A stretch of 28,686 nt of DNA from Hydrogenovibrio sp. UBA654 (GTDB taxonomy: Bacteria; Pseudomonadota; Gammaproteobacteria; Thiomicrospirales; Thiomicrospiraceae): the NCBI GenBank assembly GCA_002299585.1, contig DBOE01000033.1:2418-31103 (forward strand). The letters are read 5' to 3'. Below the pieces are notes generated by a model that was not told the origin of the DNA, searched no databases, and was given only the letters and a program-made list of their open reading frames with translations. A program made the translations under genes and the position numbers. Of the stretch, positions 8,635-15,779 are shown in pieces; the stretch's first letter is position 1; each line of letters opens with the position of its first letter.

Positions 8635-8667
8635 AGTACCTTATAATGTTGAGTATTATAAGGTACT
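8635..8667 (-). promoter_or_regulatory. Perfect 13-bp palindrome in the metG leader
   Basis: AGTACCTTATAAT (8635-8647) and ATTATAAGGTACT (8655-8667) are exact reverse complements around a 7-base loop. The element lies between mrp and metG, ending 9 bases before the metG ATG. No T-run follows on the minus strand, so it is not an ordinary terminator. Each arm contains TATAAT, so it could be an operator over a -10 box or an RNA hairpin beside the ribosome-binding site. The choice between these is inference. Confidence 0.6.
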
Positions 8668-8701
8668 TATAGGCTATAAAAAATAGTTATTTATTGACCG
8701 A

Positions 8702-9826
8702 TTAAGTATTTTCTATAGAAATTTTAGGAAAGCTGCGAGTATAATTTTTTCTTTGGGTGGTTAATATACTACCTATTTTATGAGCTATTTTTATATATTT
8801 GTTGGCTAGTTCACTGGTAGGGTCAGCATATACAATAGGGTTACCTGTATCCATACTTATTCTTAACTGTTGATTTAAGGGCAATTGAGCTAGTAGAGGA
8901 GTTTTTGATTCTTTAGCTAATAATAGGCCTCCATTTTCACCAAATATAGCTTCTTCATGCCCACAGTTGGTACAGACATGTGTACTCATGTTTTCAATAA
9001 TCCCTAAAATGGGTATATTTACTTTTTCAAACATTTTTAATCCTTTGCGAGCATCAATTAAAGCAATCTCTTGTGGTGTAGTAACAATTAATGCCCCAGT
9101 AACTGGAATTTGTTGTGATAAGGTGAGTTGAACATCTCCAGTGCCAGGAGGTAAATCAATTAGTAGGTAATCTAAATCATGCCAATTAGTTTCTCTTAGT
9201 AATTGGGTGAGAGTTTGAGTAACCATAGGCCCACGCCATACCATAGGCTCTTCAGGATCAATTAGAAAGCCAATTGACATTAGCTGTAAACCGAGAGCAT
9301 CAATGGGTTCCATACTTTTACCATTTAGAGTCTCTGGTTTTTTATTAGTACCTAGCATTGTTGGAATACTCGGTCCGTAAATATCTGCATCTAAAATACC
9401 TACTTTTGCACCTTCTTTTTTTAAAGCCAGAGCAATATTTACACAGCTAGTTGATTTTCCAACACCTCCTTTACCTGATGCTATGGCAATAATATTTTTT
9501 ACACCAAGAATACCTTCGCTATTATTTTGACTCATTCGGGCATCTATTTTGGTAGAAATGTTTATTTTAACTTGTTCAATATCTGTGTGCTCTAGTAGTT
9601 TTTCACTAAGTTGATGTTCTAGGGTTTGCCATAATGATTTGGCAGGGAAAGAAAGTTGTAATTTAAAGCTTAATAGTGCGTTCTTAAAACTAGCATCTTG
9701 GATGTTTTTTATAGTAATTATATTGTTGGATATATCATCGAGTCTGATTGAATTTATTGCAGCGAGTAGTTGCTTTTCTATGCCATCGGGTAGTTTTGGT
9801 TTTAATATTTTTTTTAAAAAATTCAT
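8702..9826 (-). CDS. mrp: Iron-sulfur cluster carrier ATPase Mrp/ApbC
   Basis: This P-loop NTPase of the Mrp/NBP35 family carries or assembles [4Fe-4S] clusters. Numbered from the chosen start, an N-terminal MIP18/DUF59-like region covers about 10-95. The deviant Walker A motif GKGGVGKS is at 118-125, followed by DADIYGPSIPTMLG and DLPPGTGDVQLTL. The C-terminal cluster-binding CxxC is seen in MSTHVCTNCGHEE. The frame is open to 9910, which would overlap dcd by 59 bases. The ATG at 9826, with GAG seven bases upstream, gives 374 residues (E. coli 369) and is preferred; the ATG at 9841 is the alternative. Its position between dcd and metG is common in gammaproteobacteria. Confidence 0.93.
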   Translation of the reverse strand: MNFLKKILKPKLPDGIEKQLLAAINSIRLDDISNNIITIKNIQDASFKNALLSFKLQLSFPAKSLWQTLEHQLSEKLLEHTDIEQVKINISTKIDARMSQNNSEGILGVKNIIAIASGKGGVGKSTSCVNIALALKKEGAKVGILDADIYGPSIPTMLGTNKKPETLNGKSMEPIDALGLQLMSIGFLIDPEEPMVWRGPMVTQTLTQLLRETNWHDLDYLLIDLPPGTGDVQLTLSQQIPVTGALIVTTPQEIALIDARKGLKMFEKVNIPILGIIENMSTHVCTNCGHEEAIFGENGGLLLAKESKTPLLAQLPLNQQLRISMDTGNPIVYADPTSELANKYIKIAHKIGSILTTQRKNYTRSFPKISIENT

Positions 9827-9851
9827 TTTTAATCTCGACATTTTTTTAATT

Positions 9852-10433
9852 TTAGTCTTGGTTGATTCGGCTAGCTGTTGGCCCTTTTTGGTTTTGATAT
9901 TTGGCGTCAACTCTTTTGTTATAAGGTTTTATTGCTGGGCTAGATAAGGTTTCAAAGTTAATGGCACATATATCCATACCAGGTTTTAGAGCCAGTGGTA
10001 GTTTACCACTATTGAAAATTTCTAGCACAATTTGTCCATGCCAGCCAGGGTCAATTCTATGGGCAGTAACATGCACCATTAAGCCTAATCTAGCAAGACT
10101 AGAACGTCCATCTAGCCAAGCTACTAGATCATCTGGAACAGTTACCGACTCATAGGTAGAAGCAAGGGCTAATTCACCTGGGTGTAAGAAAAAAGAGCCT
10201 TCTTTCTTAATTGTTATTTCCTCCCCCATAACTAAGTCCATTATTTTTTGCATTTCTGAACTAGACCCACTTAAGTCAATAAATGGTGCAGTGTGATCAT
10301 TAAATACTCTAAATTTATTATCAAGTTTTAAATCAACGCTTATCCCTTTAATTTTATTTGATTCAGGTAGCGGCTGGATTTTTATTTTTCCATCTGCTAA
10401 ATGTTGAATTATGTCTCTATCGCTTAGTTTCAT
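9852..10433 (-). CDS. dcd: dCTP deaminase
   Basis: This enzyme deaminates dCTP to dUTP, the main route to dUMP for thymidylate synthesis in enteric-type bacteria. The length of 193 residues equals that of E. coli Dcd. The trimeric dCTP deaminase/dUTPase fold is shown by DGRSSLARLGLMVH (108-121), with Ser111 and Arg115 at the E. coli positions, HRIDPGWHGQIVLEIFN with catalytic Glu138, and the C-terminal PLALKPGMDICAINFE. It starts 4 bases after the DUF3108 gene ends and precedes mrp by 25 bases, inside the long minus-strand block. Confidence 0.97.
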   Translation of the reverse strand: MKLSDRDIIQHLADGKIKIQPLPESNKIKGISVDLKLDNKFRVFNDHTAPFIDLSGSSSEMQKIMDLVMGEEITIKKEGSFFLHPGELALASTYESVTVPDDLVAWLDGRSSLARLGLMVHVTAHRIDPGWHGQIVLEIFNSGKLPLALKPGMDICAINFETLSSPAIKPYNKRVDAKYQNQKGPTASRINQD

Positions 10434-10437
10434 TTAT

Positions 10438-11166
10438 TTAATACTTTTGTAATTTATCTAATTCAAGAGTTATAGTTTTATTGGTTTTTTTGTTAGTAAT
10501 TTTAATTTTACCAGGGAAAAACTGGTGCTTATTTAATAACCAAACCTTAGCATCAAGACTAGAATTTTTAAAGGTTATTAGGGTGGTTCGTAATTTATTA
10601 CGAAAAGGCAGATTTATTTTTTTATTTTTTGATTCAATATTTAGAGAAAGTTTTTGCTGTATTTTATCACCCTGTAAGTAAAAATTATTTAAAGGTTGAT
10701 TGTTTATTATTGCGTGTTGAATCGCATAGACTATAGATATTTCATCAAAAATATATTCTTTAATAGGCCATTGTTTTCGTTTTTCAATAAAAAGTATTCG
10801 TTGATTTTTTTTATCTTTTTTTAAAGTAATGGTTTTTTTTTCGGTTCTATTATCATAGCGTCTAGAGAGTTTTTTTTGATATTGTACCCAGTTAAATTCA
10901 GTTTGTTGTTGTTGGATAGTTATTGTTTCTACCGCAGATTCATTGATAAATCTTTCAAACCATCCTGATGCTTTAGCAATGCTTGTCAACTGGCAAGTTT
11001 GACTCATCTCGTTGTCTTGTGTGCAGCTAAATGTTTGCCTAGCTTGCCCAACGGTGAACCCAAAGGCATCAACCTCAAAAGTAGCTTTAAATTGTGGTAG
11101 ATCCATGGCGTTAGAAAAGCTAGGTATAGAAAATGAAATTGTGATAATTAGAACTCTTATATTCAT
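10438..11166 (-). CDS. DUF3108 family periplasmic protein
   Basis: The protein has 242 residues with an N-terminal signal peptide (about 1-20, ending FSNA). The mature part begins FKATFEVDAFGFTVGQARQTF, the usual opening of DUF3108 proteins, and includes two cysteines (TFSCTQ and SQTCQL) that could form a disulfide. The rest is rich in Lys and beta-strand-like. The family has no firmly established biochemical role. The gene starts at the base adjoining the end of purN and sits 4 bases before dcd. In many gammaproteobacteria it follows purM-purN, so the neighbourhood supports the family call but probably reflects operon history more than a purine role. Confidence 0.85.
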   Translation of the reverse strand: MNIRVLIITISFSIPSFSNAMDLPQFKATFEVDAFGFTVGQARQTFSCTQDNEMSQTCQLTSIAKASGWFERFINESAVETITIQQQQTEFNWVQYQKKLSRRYDNRTEKKTITLKKDKKNQRILFIEKRKQWPIKEYIFDEISIVYAIQHAIINNQPLNNFYLQGDKIQQKLSLNIESKNKKINLPFRNKLRTTLITFKNSSLDAKVWLLNKHQFFPGKIKITNKKTNKTITLELDKLQKY

Positions 11167-11823
11167 TTAATGCCTATGTTCTACATATTTTAAAGGAGTA
11201 TCTAATATATCATCATTAAAGTAGGCTTGGTTATTTTTTAAGCTTATTTTACCGGTGACTAACCAATCGACAACTTGCGGATAGCATTGGTGTTCTAATA
11301 ATTTTACATTTTGTTTTAAATCGTTAACTGTACTATTATTTGTTATCAGAAATTTTGCCTGCTGAATTATTGGTCCATTATCTAGTTTTTCAGTTACAAA
11401 ATGAATACTCAAGCCATGCTCACTATCTTTATTATCAAGGACTTTTTGGTGGGTATTTAAACCTGGATATTTAGGGAGTAAAGAGGGGTGGGTGTTAAGC
11501 ATTTTGCCTAAGAACTGCTGGGTAAACTTAGCAGTTAAAATCCTCATAAACCCTGCAAGAATTACATTTTTTATATTAAAACTATTAATTAATTCAATTA
11601 TTTTAGAGTCAAAATTTTCTCTTGTTGAGTATTTAGAATGTTCAACAATAATAGTTTTAATACCTTGTCTTTTAGCGATAGTTATACCATTAGCATCAGC
11701 TTGGTTAGATATAACAAGCTGGATTTGATAGTTAAAGTTTTTTTCAGCGTTGATTAATGCTTGTAGGTTTGTGCCAGCTCCTGAAATCAATACAGCAATA
11801 GGCACTTTTTTAGATAAAATCAT
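11167..11823 (-). CDS. purN: Phosphoribosylglycinamide formyltransferase
   Basis: This enzyme transfers the formyl group of 10-formyl-tetrahydrofolate to GAR in step 3 of purine synthesis. The N-terminal nucleotide-binding segment is VLISGAGTNLQALI (11-24). The catalytic triad is Asn110, His112 (NTHPSLLP) and Asp148 (KLDNGPII), matching E. coli Asn106, His108 and Asp144. The protein has 218 residues, against 212 in E. coli. It lies 5 bases after purM, the normal purM-purN pair. Confidence 0.97.
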   Translation of the reverse strand: MILSKKVPIAVLISGAGTNLQALINAEKNFNYQIQLVISNQADANGITIAKRQGIKTIIVEHSKYSTRENFDSKIIELINSFNIKNVILAGFMRILTAKFTQQFLGKMLNTHPSLLPKYPGLNTHQKVLDNKDSEHGLSIHFVTEKLDNGPIIQQAKFLITNNSTVNDLKQNVKLLEHQCYPQVVDWLVTGKISLKNNQAYFNDDILDTPLKYVEHRH

Positions 11824-11828
11824 GATAG

Positions 11829-12872
11829 TTAAATTAGTTTAACAACAGGTTCTGTTTGAGAGGATTGTTCAATAGTTCCAATAATGAATACTTCTTCACC
11901 TAAATCTTGTAATACTTTTATTGCTTGTTCTTGTGTATCCTTTGTAATAACTATTACCAAACCAATTCCACAGTTTAAAGTACGATGCATTTCATGGAAT
12001 TTAACATTACCTTGTTGTTGAATCCAGTCAAAAACTACAGGCCTGTTCCAGCTATTAGTATCAACTTTGGCAAGGGTGTTAGTTGGCATAACTCTAGGTA
12101 TGTTTTCTAGTAACCCCCCCCCTGTTATATGAGAGATGGCATGTATTTCCACTTTTTTCATTAATTCTAATACAGACTTAACATAAATTTTAGTCGGAGC
12201 CATCAATGCATCAATTAAAGGTTGTCCTCCGCAATCATCTTGTAGGCTAGCATTACTAACTTCAATAATTTTTCTAATTAAAGAATAGCCATTAGAGTGA
12301 GGTCCAGAAGATGCAAGGCCAAGCAAAATATCACCAGCTTGTACCTTAGCACCATCAATTAGGTTAGATTTTTCAACAATTCCAACACAAAAACCAGCTA
12401 AGTCATAATCACCATCAAGGTACATACCCGGCATTTCAGCGGTTTCGCCACCTATTAAAGAGCAACCTGCTTGTAAGCATCCTTCACCAATACCTTTAAT
12501 AACATCTGTTGCAACATCTATCTCTAATTTTCCTGTGGCATAATAGTCTAGAAAAAATAATGGCTCGGCACCTTGTACTATCAGATCATTGACGCACATA
12601 GCAACTAAGTCAATACCAACTTGATCATGCTTTTTGCTTTCAATAGCTAGTCTTAATTTTGTACCTACGCCATCAGTCCCTGAAACTAGTAATGGTTGTT
12701 TATATTTATCTAATGGTAATTCAAATAAAGCCCCAAAACCTCCTAATGATGTAGAAACTTCGGGCCTTTTGGTTGCTTTAGCAATAGGTTTAATAGCCTC
12801 AATTAATGCATTTCCAGCATCAATATCAACGCCAGAATCCTTGTAACTTATTGATTGTTTTTTATTGCTCAT
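11829..12872 (-). CDS. purM: Phosphoribosylformylglycinamidine cyclo-ligase (AIR synthetase)
   Basis: This enzyme closes the imidazole ring to make AIR in step 5 of purine synthesis, using ATP. The protein has 347 residues (E. coli 345). Signatures are YKDSGVDIDAGN (10-21), SGTDGVGTKLRLA (64-76), GGETAEMPGMY (141-151), SSGPHSNGYSLIRK (188-201) and HITGGGLLENIPR (248-260). The three glycines 251-253 are all encoded as GGG, which gives a run of nine G (12114-12122 as C on the given strand) in an otherwise AT-rich gene. It is divergent from the DUF2066 gene. A possible -10 TACAAT lies in the 124-base gap, but no clear PurR box was found. Confidence 0.97.
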   Translation of the reverse strand: MSNKKQSISYKDSGVDIDAGNALIEAIKPIAKATKRPEVSTSLGGFGALFELPLDKYKQPLLVSGTDGVGTKLRLAIESKKHDQVGIDLVAMCVNDLIVQGAEPLFFLDYYATGKLEIDVATDVIKGIGEGCLQAGCSLIGGETAEMPGMYLDGDYDLAGFCVGIVEKSNLIDGAKVQAGDILLGLASSGPHSNGYSLIRKIIEVSNASLQDDCGGQPLIDALMAPTKIYVKSVLELMKKVEIHAISHITGGGLLENIPRVMPTNTLAKVDTNSWNRPVVFDWIQQQGNVKFHEMHRTLNCGIGLVIVITKDTQEQAIKVLQDLGEEVFIIGTIEQSSQTEPVVKLI

Positions 12873-12999
12873 GGTTTTTAATATAGTAGGTTATTTTGAA
12901 TGCTCTATTGTAACCAAAGTTCACCCGTTTAGTCTAAATTTATGCTAGAGTTAGCCATTAAATTTTTAATAGTTCGTTATTTTAAAGGAGGCAGTTTTG

Positions 13000-14067
13000 G
13001 TGATAATAAAAAAATTATCCAGATACTTTTTAATTATAAGTATATTCTTAAGTTTTTATTCTAGTGTTAAGGCTGCAGAACAATTCAAAGTAGAGGTGTC
13101 CTTATTAAACGCACAAGCAAAATTAACTAAAAAACAAATTTTTGATAAAGCATTAAAAAAAGCAGCCAAGACCCTTTTAATTAAACTATCAGCTAAATTA
13201 GATATAAACAAGCAAGCAAAAGCGAGAGAATTTTTAACAAGACCTAGTTCATGGCTAAAAAGTTATTCTTATCAGCCAGTTAAAAGTGAAGGTGTTGAGA
13301 TTGGGAAAAAAATTGTTTTTATCTTTAACCAAAAGCTATTATATAAGTATTTTCAGGATAATAATTTAAATATTTGGCCCCTCCAACAAAGACCAGTTAC
13401 TCTTGTCCTTGGCTCTCAAAAAGTTATAAATGTAACCTCAAATATTAAGCGATCTAATATTCAATATTTTCCGTCTTTAAATTATAGGTACATTGCTCAA
13501 CAATTTTCACTACCAGTTAAAATACCAGGTTCTGAAATAGCAAATAAATTATGGTTAACACCTAATGTTTATAGCCCTAAATCAACTTTATATGGGCTTT
13601 CAAGGTTTTTTTCAGTTGACTATATACTAGTCTTTCAAGATATAGTAGGTAACAGTGGACAAAAACAAATTTATTGGAAGTTGTATGATAAACAAGGTAA
13701 TTTAGCTCTTAAAGGACAAGAAAATAAAAAATATTCAGCTAATTCTAGTTTGAATAACATCTTTGCCAAATTATTGGGTTTTTATTCGCAAAAATATTTT
13801 AAACAATCATCTTTTTTTAACTCAGCTATATTAACAGTTGCAGGTAGATATGATTTTAATAAGTTTGCGATCCTTGAGAAAACATTGCAAAATTTGAAGC
13901 CAATTATTCACCAATCTAGGCTAAAAAAAATGAGTAACAATAAAATCGTATTTGAACTTATGTATCAAGGTCCCTCGGAGTATTTAATTAAAAGAATTAA
14001 TAATATAAAAATGTTAAATACTCTTTACAATCCTGATTTAGCAGGGGAAATAAAGGCAGTTTGGTAA
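13000..14067 (+). CDS. DUF2066 family exported protein
   Basis: The protein has about 355 residues and an N-terminal signal peptide ending near SSVKAAE. The mature part matches the DUF2066 pattern: an early VEVSLLNAQ, a conserved helix with KKAAKTLLIKLSA, then SWLKSYSYQPV and LWPLQQRPVTLVLG-like segments. No catalytic motif is visible and the role is unknown; it is probably periplasmic. A strong AAAGGAGG (12984-12991) lies 8 bases before GTG 13000 and 5 before TTG 12997. Both starts are possible and GTG is preferred. The gene is divergent from purM and 6 bases ahead of hda. In many relatives a PerM-type permease gene lies between these two, and it is absent here. Confidence 0.82.
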   Translation: MIIKKLSRYFLIISIFLSFYSSVKAAEQFKVEVSLLNAQAKLTKKQIFDKALKKAAKTLLIKLSAKLDINKQAKAREFLTRPSSWLKSYSYQPVKSEGVEIGKKIVFIFNQKLLYKYFQDNNLNIWPLQQRPVTLVLGSQKVINVTSNIKRSNIQYFPSLNYRYIAQQFSLPVKIPGSEIANKLWLTPNVYSPKSTLYGLSRFFSVDYILVFQDIVGNSGQKQIYWKLYDKQGNLALKGQENKKYSANSSLNNIFAKLLGFYSQKYFKQSSFFNSAILTVAGRYDFNKFAILEKTLQNLKPIIHQSRLKKMSNNKIVFELMYQGPSEYLIKRINNIKMLNTLYNPDLAGEIKAVW

Positions 14068-14073
14068 TAACCA

Positions 14074-14805
14074 ATGTTTGTACAAATACCTTTAAGAATA
14101 AGTTTAAAAGAAGAGGCTACTTTTGATACCTATGTAGTTGAAAAAGAATCAATAGCACTGTCTATAGTAACTTTGCAACAGACACTTTTAGAAAATAAAA
14201 GCAATTTCATTACTTTATATGGTGAGCAAAACTCTGGTAAAACTCATTTATTACAAGCAGCGTGCCGTTTTTTTAGTGAAAATAAAAATAGGTTATCTGG
14301 ATCCTCTTCCACGGTATATTTACCTTTGGCAGACAAATCATTACCATTTATACCAGCGATTTTAGATGGATTAGAGGTTGTTAAACTTATCTGCATTGAT
14401 GATGTTGAAAAGATCCTAGGTAATAAAGAGTGGGAGATATCTCTTGCTAATTTAATTACTAAGTCGCAGGTTTTAGGGCAAAAAATATTAATTTCTAGTA
14501 AACTACATATAAATAGTTGGCCAATAGTTACAAAAGAACTAGCTAGTGCGATAGTTGTGGTTTCTGCTATAGGTTTGGGCAAATTAACTAAGCATGATGC
14601 ACTAATAGATGTTTTAAAAAAACGCTCAGAGCATGCAGGTTTTGTTTTTTCATTAAGTATTGGCAATTATCTAATAAAGCAATATTCTAATGACTTATCA
14701 GAATTGATAGCTGTTTTGCAGATAATTGAAGATGCTTCTATAGTCAAAAAAAGAAAAATTAGTTTAGTTTTTGTAAAACAAATCTTGTCTGAAATAAAAA
14801 ACTAA
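14074..14805 (+). CDS. hda: DnaA regulatory inactivator Hda, degenerate AAA+ residues
   Basis: This is a DnaA-like AAA+ protein (243 residues). In E. coli, Hda bound to the sliding clamp stimulates ATP hydrolysis by DnaA. A possible clamp-binding peptide, VQIPL, is at 3-7. Walker A GEQNSGKT is at 50-57, Walker B ICIDDVE at 106-112, and the C-terminal VKKRKISLVFVKQIL matches the Hda end. However, box VII reads ELASAIVV (155-162) where E. coli has LASRL with the arginine finger, and the sensor-2 stretch reads SNDLSEL (205-211) where the family has an arginine. Either this Hda works differently or its ATPase-activating role has weakened. Position after DUF2066 supports the Hda assignment over other DnaA paralogues. 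Confidence 0.88.
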   Translation: MFVQIPLRISLKEEATFDTYVVEKESIALSIVTLQQTLLENKSNFITLYGEQNSGKTHLLQAACRFFSENKNRLSGSSSTVYLPLADKSLPFIPAILDGLEVVKLICIDDVEKILGNKEWEISLANLITKSQVLGQKILISSKLHINSWPIVTKELASAIVVVSAIGLGKLTKHDALIDVLKKRSEHAGFVFSLSIGNYLIKQYSNDLSELIAVLQIIEDASIVKKRKISLVFVKQILSEIKN

Positions 14806-14843
14806 GCTGTTATTATTTATCATTTATTAAAAAATGGAAAGAA

Positions 14844-15350
14844 ATGAAAAAGAATATTTTGAAGTTAGTTAATTTATTATTTATTTTATTGTTATTTACT
14901 TTAACTGCACAAGCAGAAGATATAGAAGATATAGCATTCAAATCACTTGAAGGAAAAGTTGTAAATCTAGCTGATTATAGAGGCAAGTGGGTCGTAGTTA
15001 ACTATTGGGCAACTTGGTGCCCGCCTTGTAGAGTTGAGATGCCAGAGCTTAGTTTATTTCACGAAGAGCATAAAAAAGATAAAGATGCTATTGTTTTGGG
15101 AGTTAATTATGAAACTAATTCTGTTAAAGAGGTAAAGAAATTTTTAAAAGAGCAAATGATTGAATTTCCAATTGTGCGAGAAAAGGATGGCGCAGATGGT
15201 CGCACTACATCTTTTGGCGTTCTAAAAGGTTTACCTACTACTTATATGGTATCTCCAGATGGAGCAATAGTGGCTACTAGGGTTGGGATGATAAACCAAA
15301 AAATGTTAGAAAGTTTTATTTCAAAATACAATGAAATGTCTAAAAAATAG
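14844..15350 (+). CDS. TlpA/ResA-like exported thioredoxin-fold protein
   Basis: The protein has 168 residues, with a signal peptide (about 1-24, ending AQA) that places it in the periplasm or anchors it in the inner membrane. The TlpA-like fold has FKSLEGKVVNLADYRGKWVVVNYWATWCPPC, with the redox pair Cys59-Cys62 in WCPPC, and the cis-proline segment GLPTTYMVSPDG. Such proteins reduce disulfides in cytochrome maturation or other exported partners; the partner here is unknown. Start at ATG 14844 is preceded by GGAAAG. The stop codon overlaps the Shine-Dalgarno sequence of the next small lipoprotein gene, so the two are probably one transcript. Confidence 0.9.
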   Translation: MKKNILKLVNLLFILLLFTLTAQAEDIEDIAFKSLEGKVVNLADYRGKWVVVNYWATWCPPCRVEMPELSLFHEEHKKDKDAIVLGVNYETNSVKEVKKFLKEQMIEFPIVREKDGADGRTTSFGVLKGLPTTYMVSPDGAIVATRVGMINQKMLESFISKYNEMSKK

Positions 15351-15358
15351 GATTTTTT

Positions 15359-15511
15359 ATGAAAATACTAACTGCTCTATTACTAATAACTGTTTTTAGT
15401 GTAATAAATGGTTGTAGTAATGAAATAGTTCCAGATAGAGAGTATCAGAAGCAAGCTGCCCAAAAGTCTGACAAGCAACTAGATAAAGAAGTAGAAAAAC
15501 TTAATAAATGA
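15359..15511 (+). CDS. Small lipoprotein (50 residues)
   Basis: This short frame begins MKILTALLLITVFSVINGC, a lipoprotein signal with Cys19 as the likely lipidated residue. A hydrophilic, Lys/Gln/Glu-rich tail of about 31 residues follows, helical in appearance and ending EVEKLNK. AGGA at 15349-15352, which overlaps the tlpA-like stop codon, lies 6 bases before the ATG. Its TGA overlaps the next start as ATGA (15508-15511). The coding case is strong for so short a gene because the signal peptide, Shine-Dalgarno site and both junctions agree. Function unknown. Confidence 0.75.
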   Translation: MKILTALLLITVFSVINGCSNEIVPDREYQKQAAQKSDKQLDKEVEKLNK

Positions 15512-15777
15512 ATAAAATAGAAATAAAATTTGCTAAACAATATTGGCGTTTAGCCATTCATTTGATTTTTAAAACTAAACATTTTGGGGTAAATAATTTA
15601 TGGTGGGCAAGCCAACCTTCAGCAATTGGTTGGCATTGGTATCAAGTAGTATTTAGCATTTTAACCGTAATGCCTATAGTTAGAAATTACCAATCCTTAA
15701 AGGTTAGAAGTCTTTTAGGGTGGATTAGCCAAGAAGACTGTATAAAACTTGGTTATAGTCATTCAGTGTCTCCTTAA
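15508..15777 (+). CDS. Unrecognised 89-residue Trp-rich protein
   Basis: I do not recognise this protein. It has six tryptophans in 89 residues, several of them in NNLWWASQPSAIGWHWYQ (29-46), followed by a hydrophobic stretch, VVFSILTVMPIV (47-58), that may associate with the membrane. It has basic N- and C-terminal parts and no signal peptide or catalytic motif. Its ATG overlaps the lipoprotein stop as ATGA and it lacks a good Shine-Dalgarno site of its own, so translation is probably coupled. It ends 2 bases before the convergent Maf gene. Its place behind a TlpA-like protein and a lipoprotein suggests an envelope-related role, which is inference only. Confidence 0.6.
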   Translation: MNKIEIKFAKQYWRLAIHLIFKTKHFGVNNLWWASQPSAIGWHWYQVVFSILTVMPIVRNYQSLKVRSLLGWISQEDCIKLGYSHSVSP

Positions 15778-15779
15778 TG

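Noticed and set aside
9639..9947. 102-residue plus-strand frame over the mrp-dcd junction
   Set aside because: It is antisense to two well-identified genes and its hydrophobic content arises from reading their complement.
12873..12999. PurR box between purM and the DUF2066 gene
   Set aside because: The nearest sequence, around AAACGGGTGAA on the minus strand, matches the PurR consensus poorly.
14244..14666. 140-residue minus-strand open frame inside hda
   Set aside because: It lies wholly antisense to hda, has no recognisable domain or ribosome-binding site, and is a typical shadow frame.
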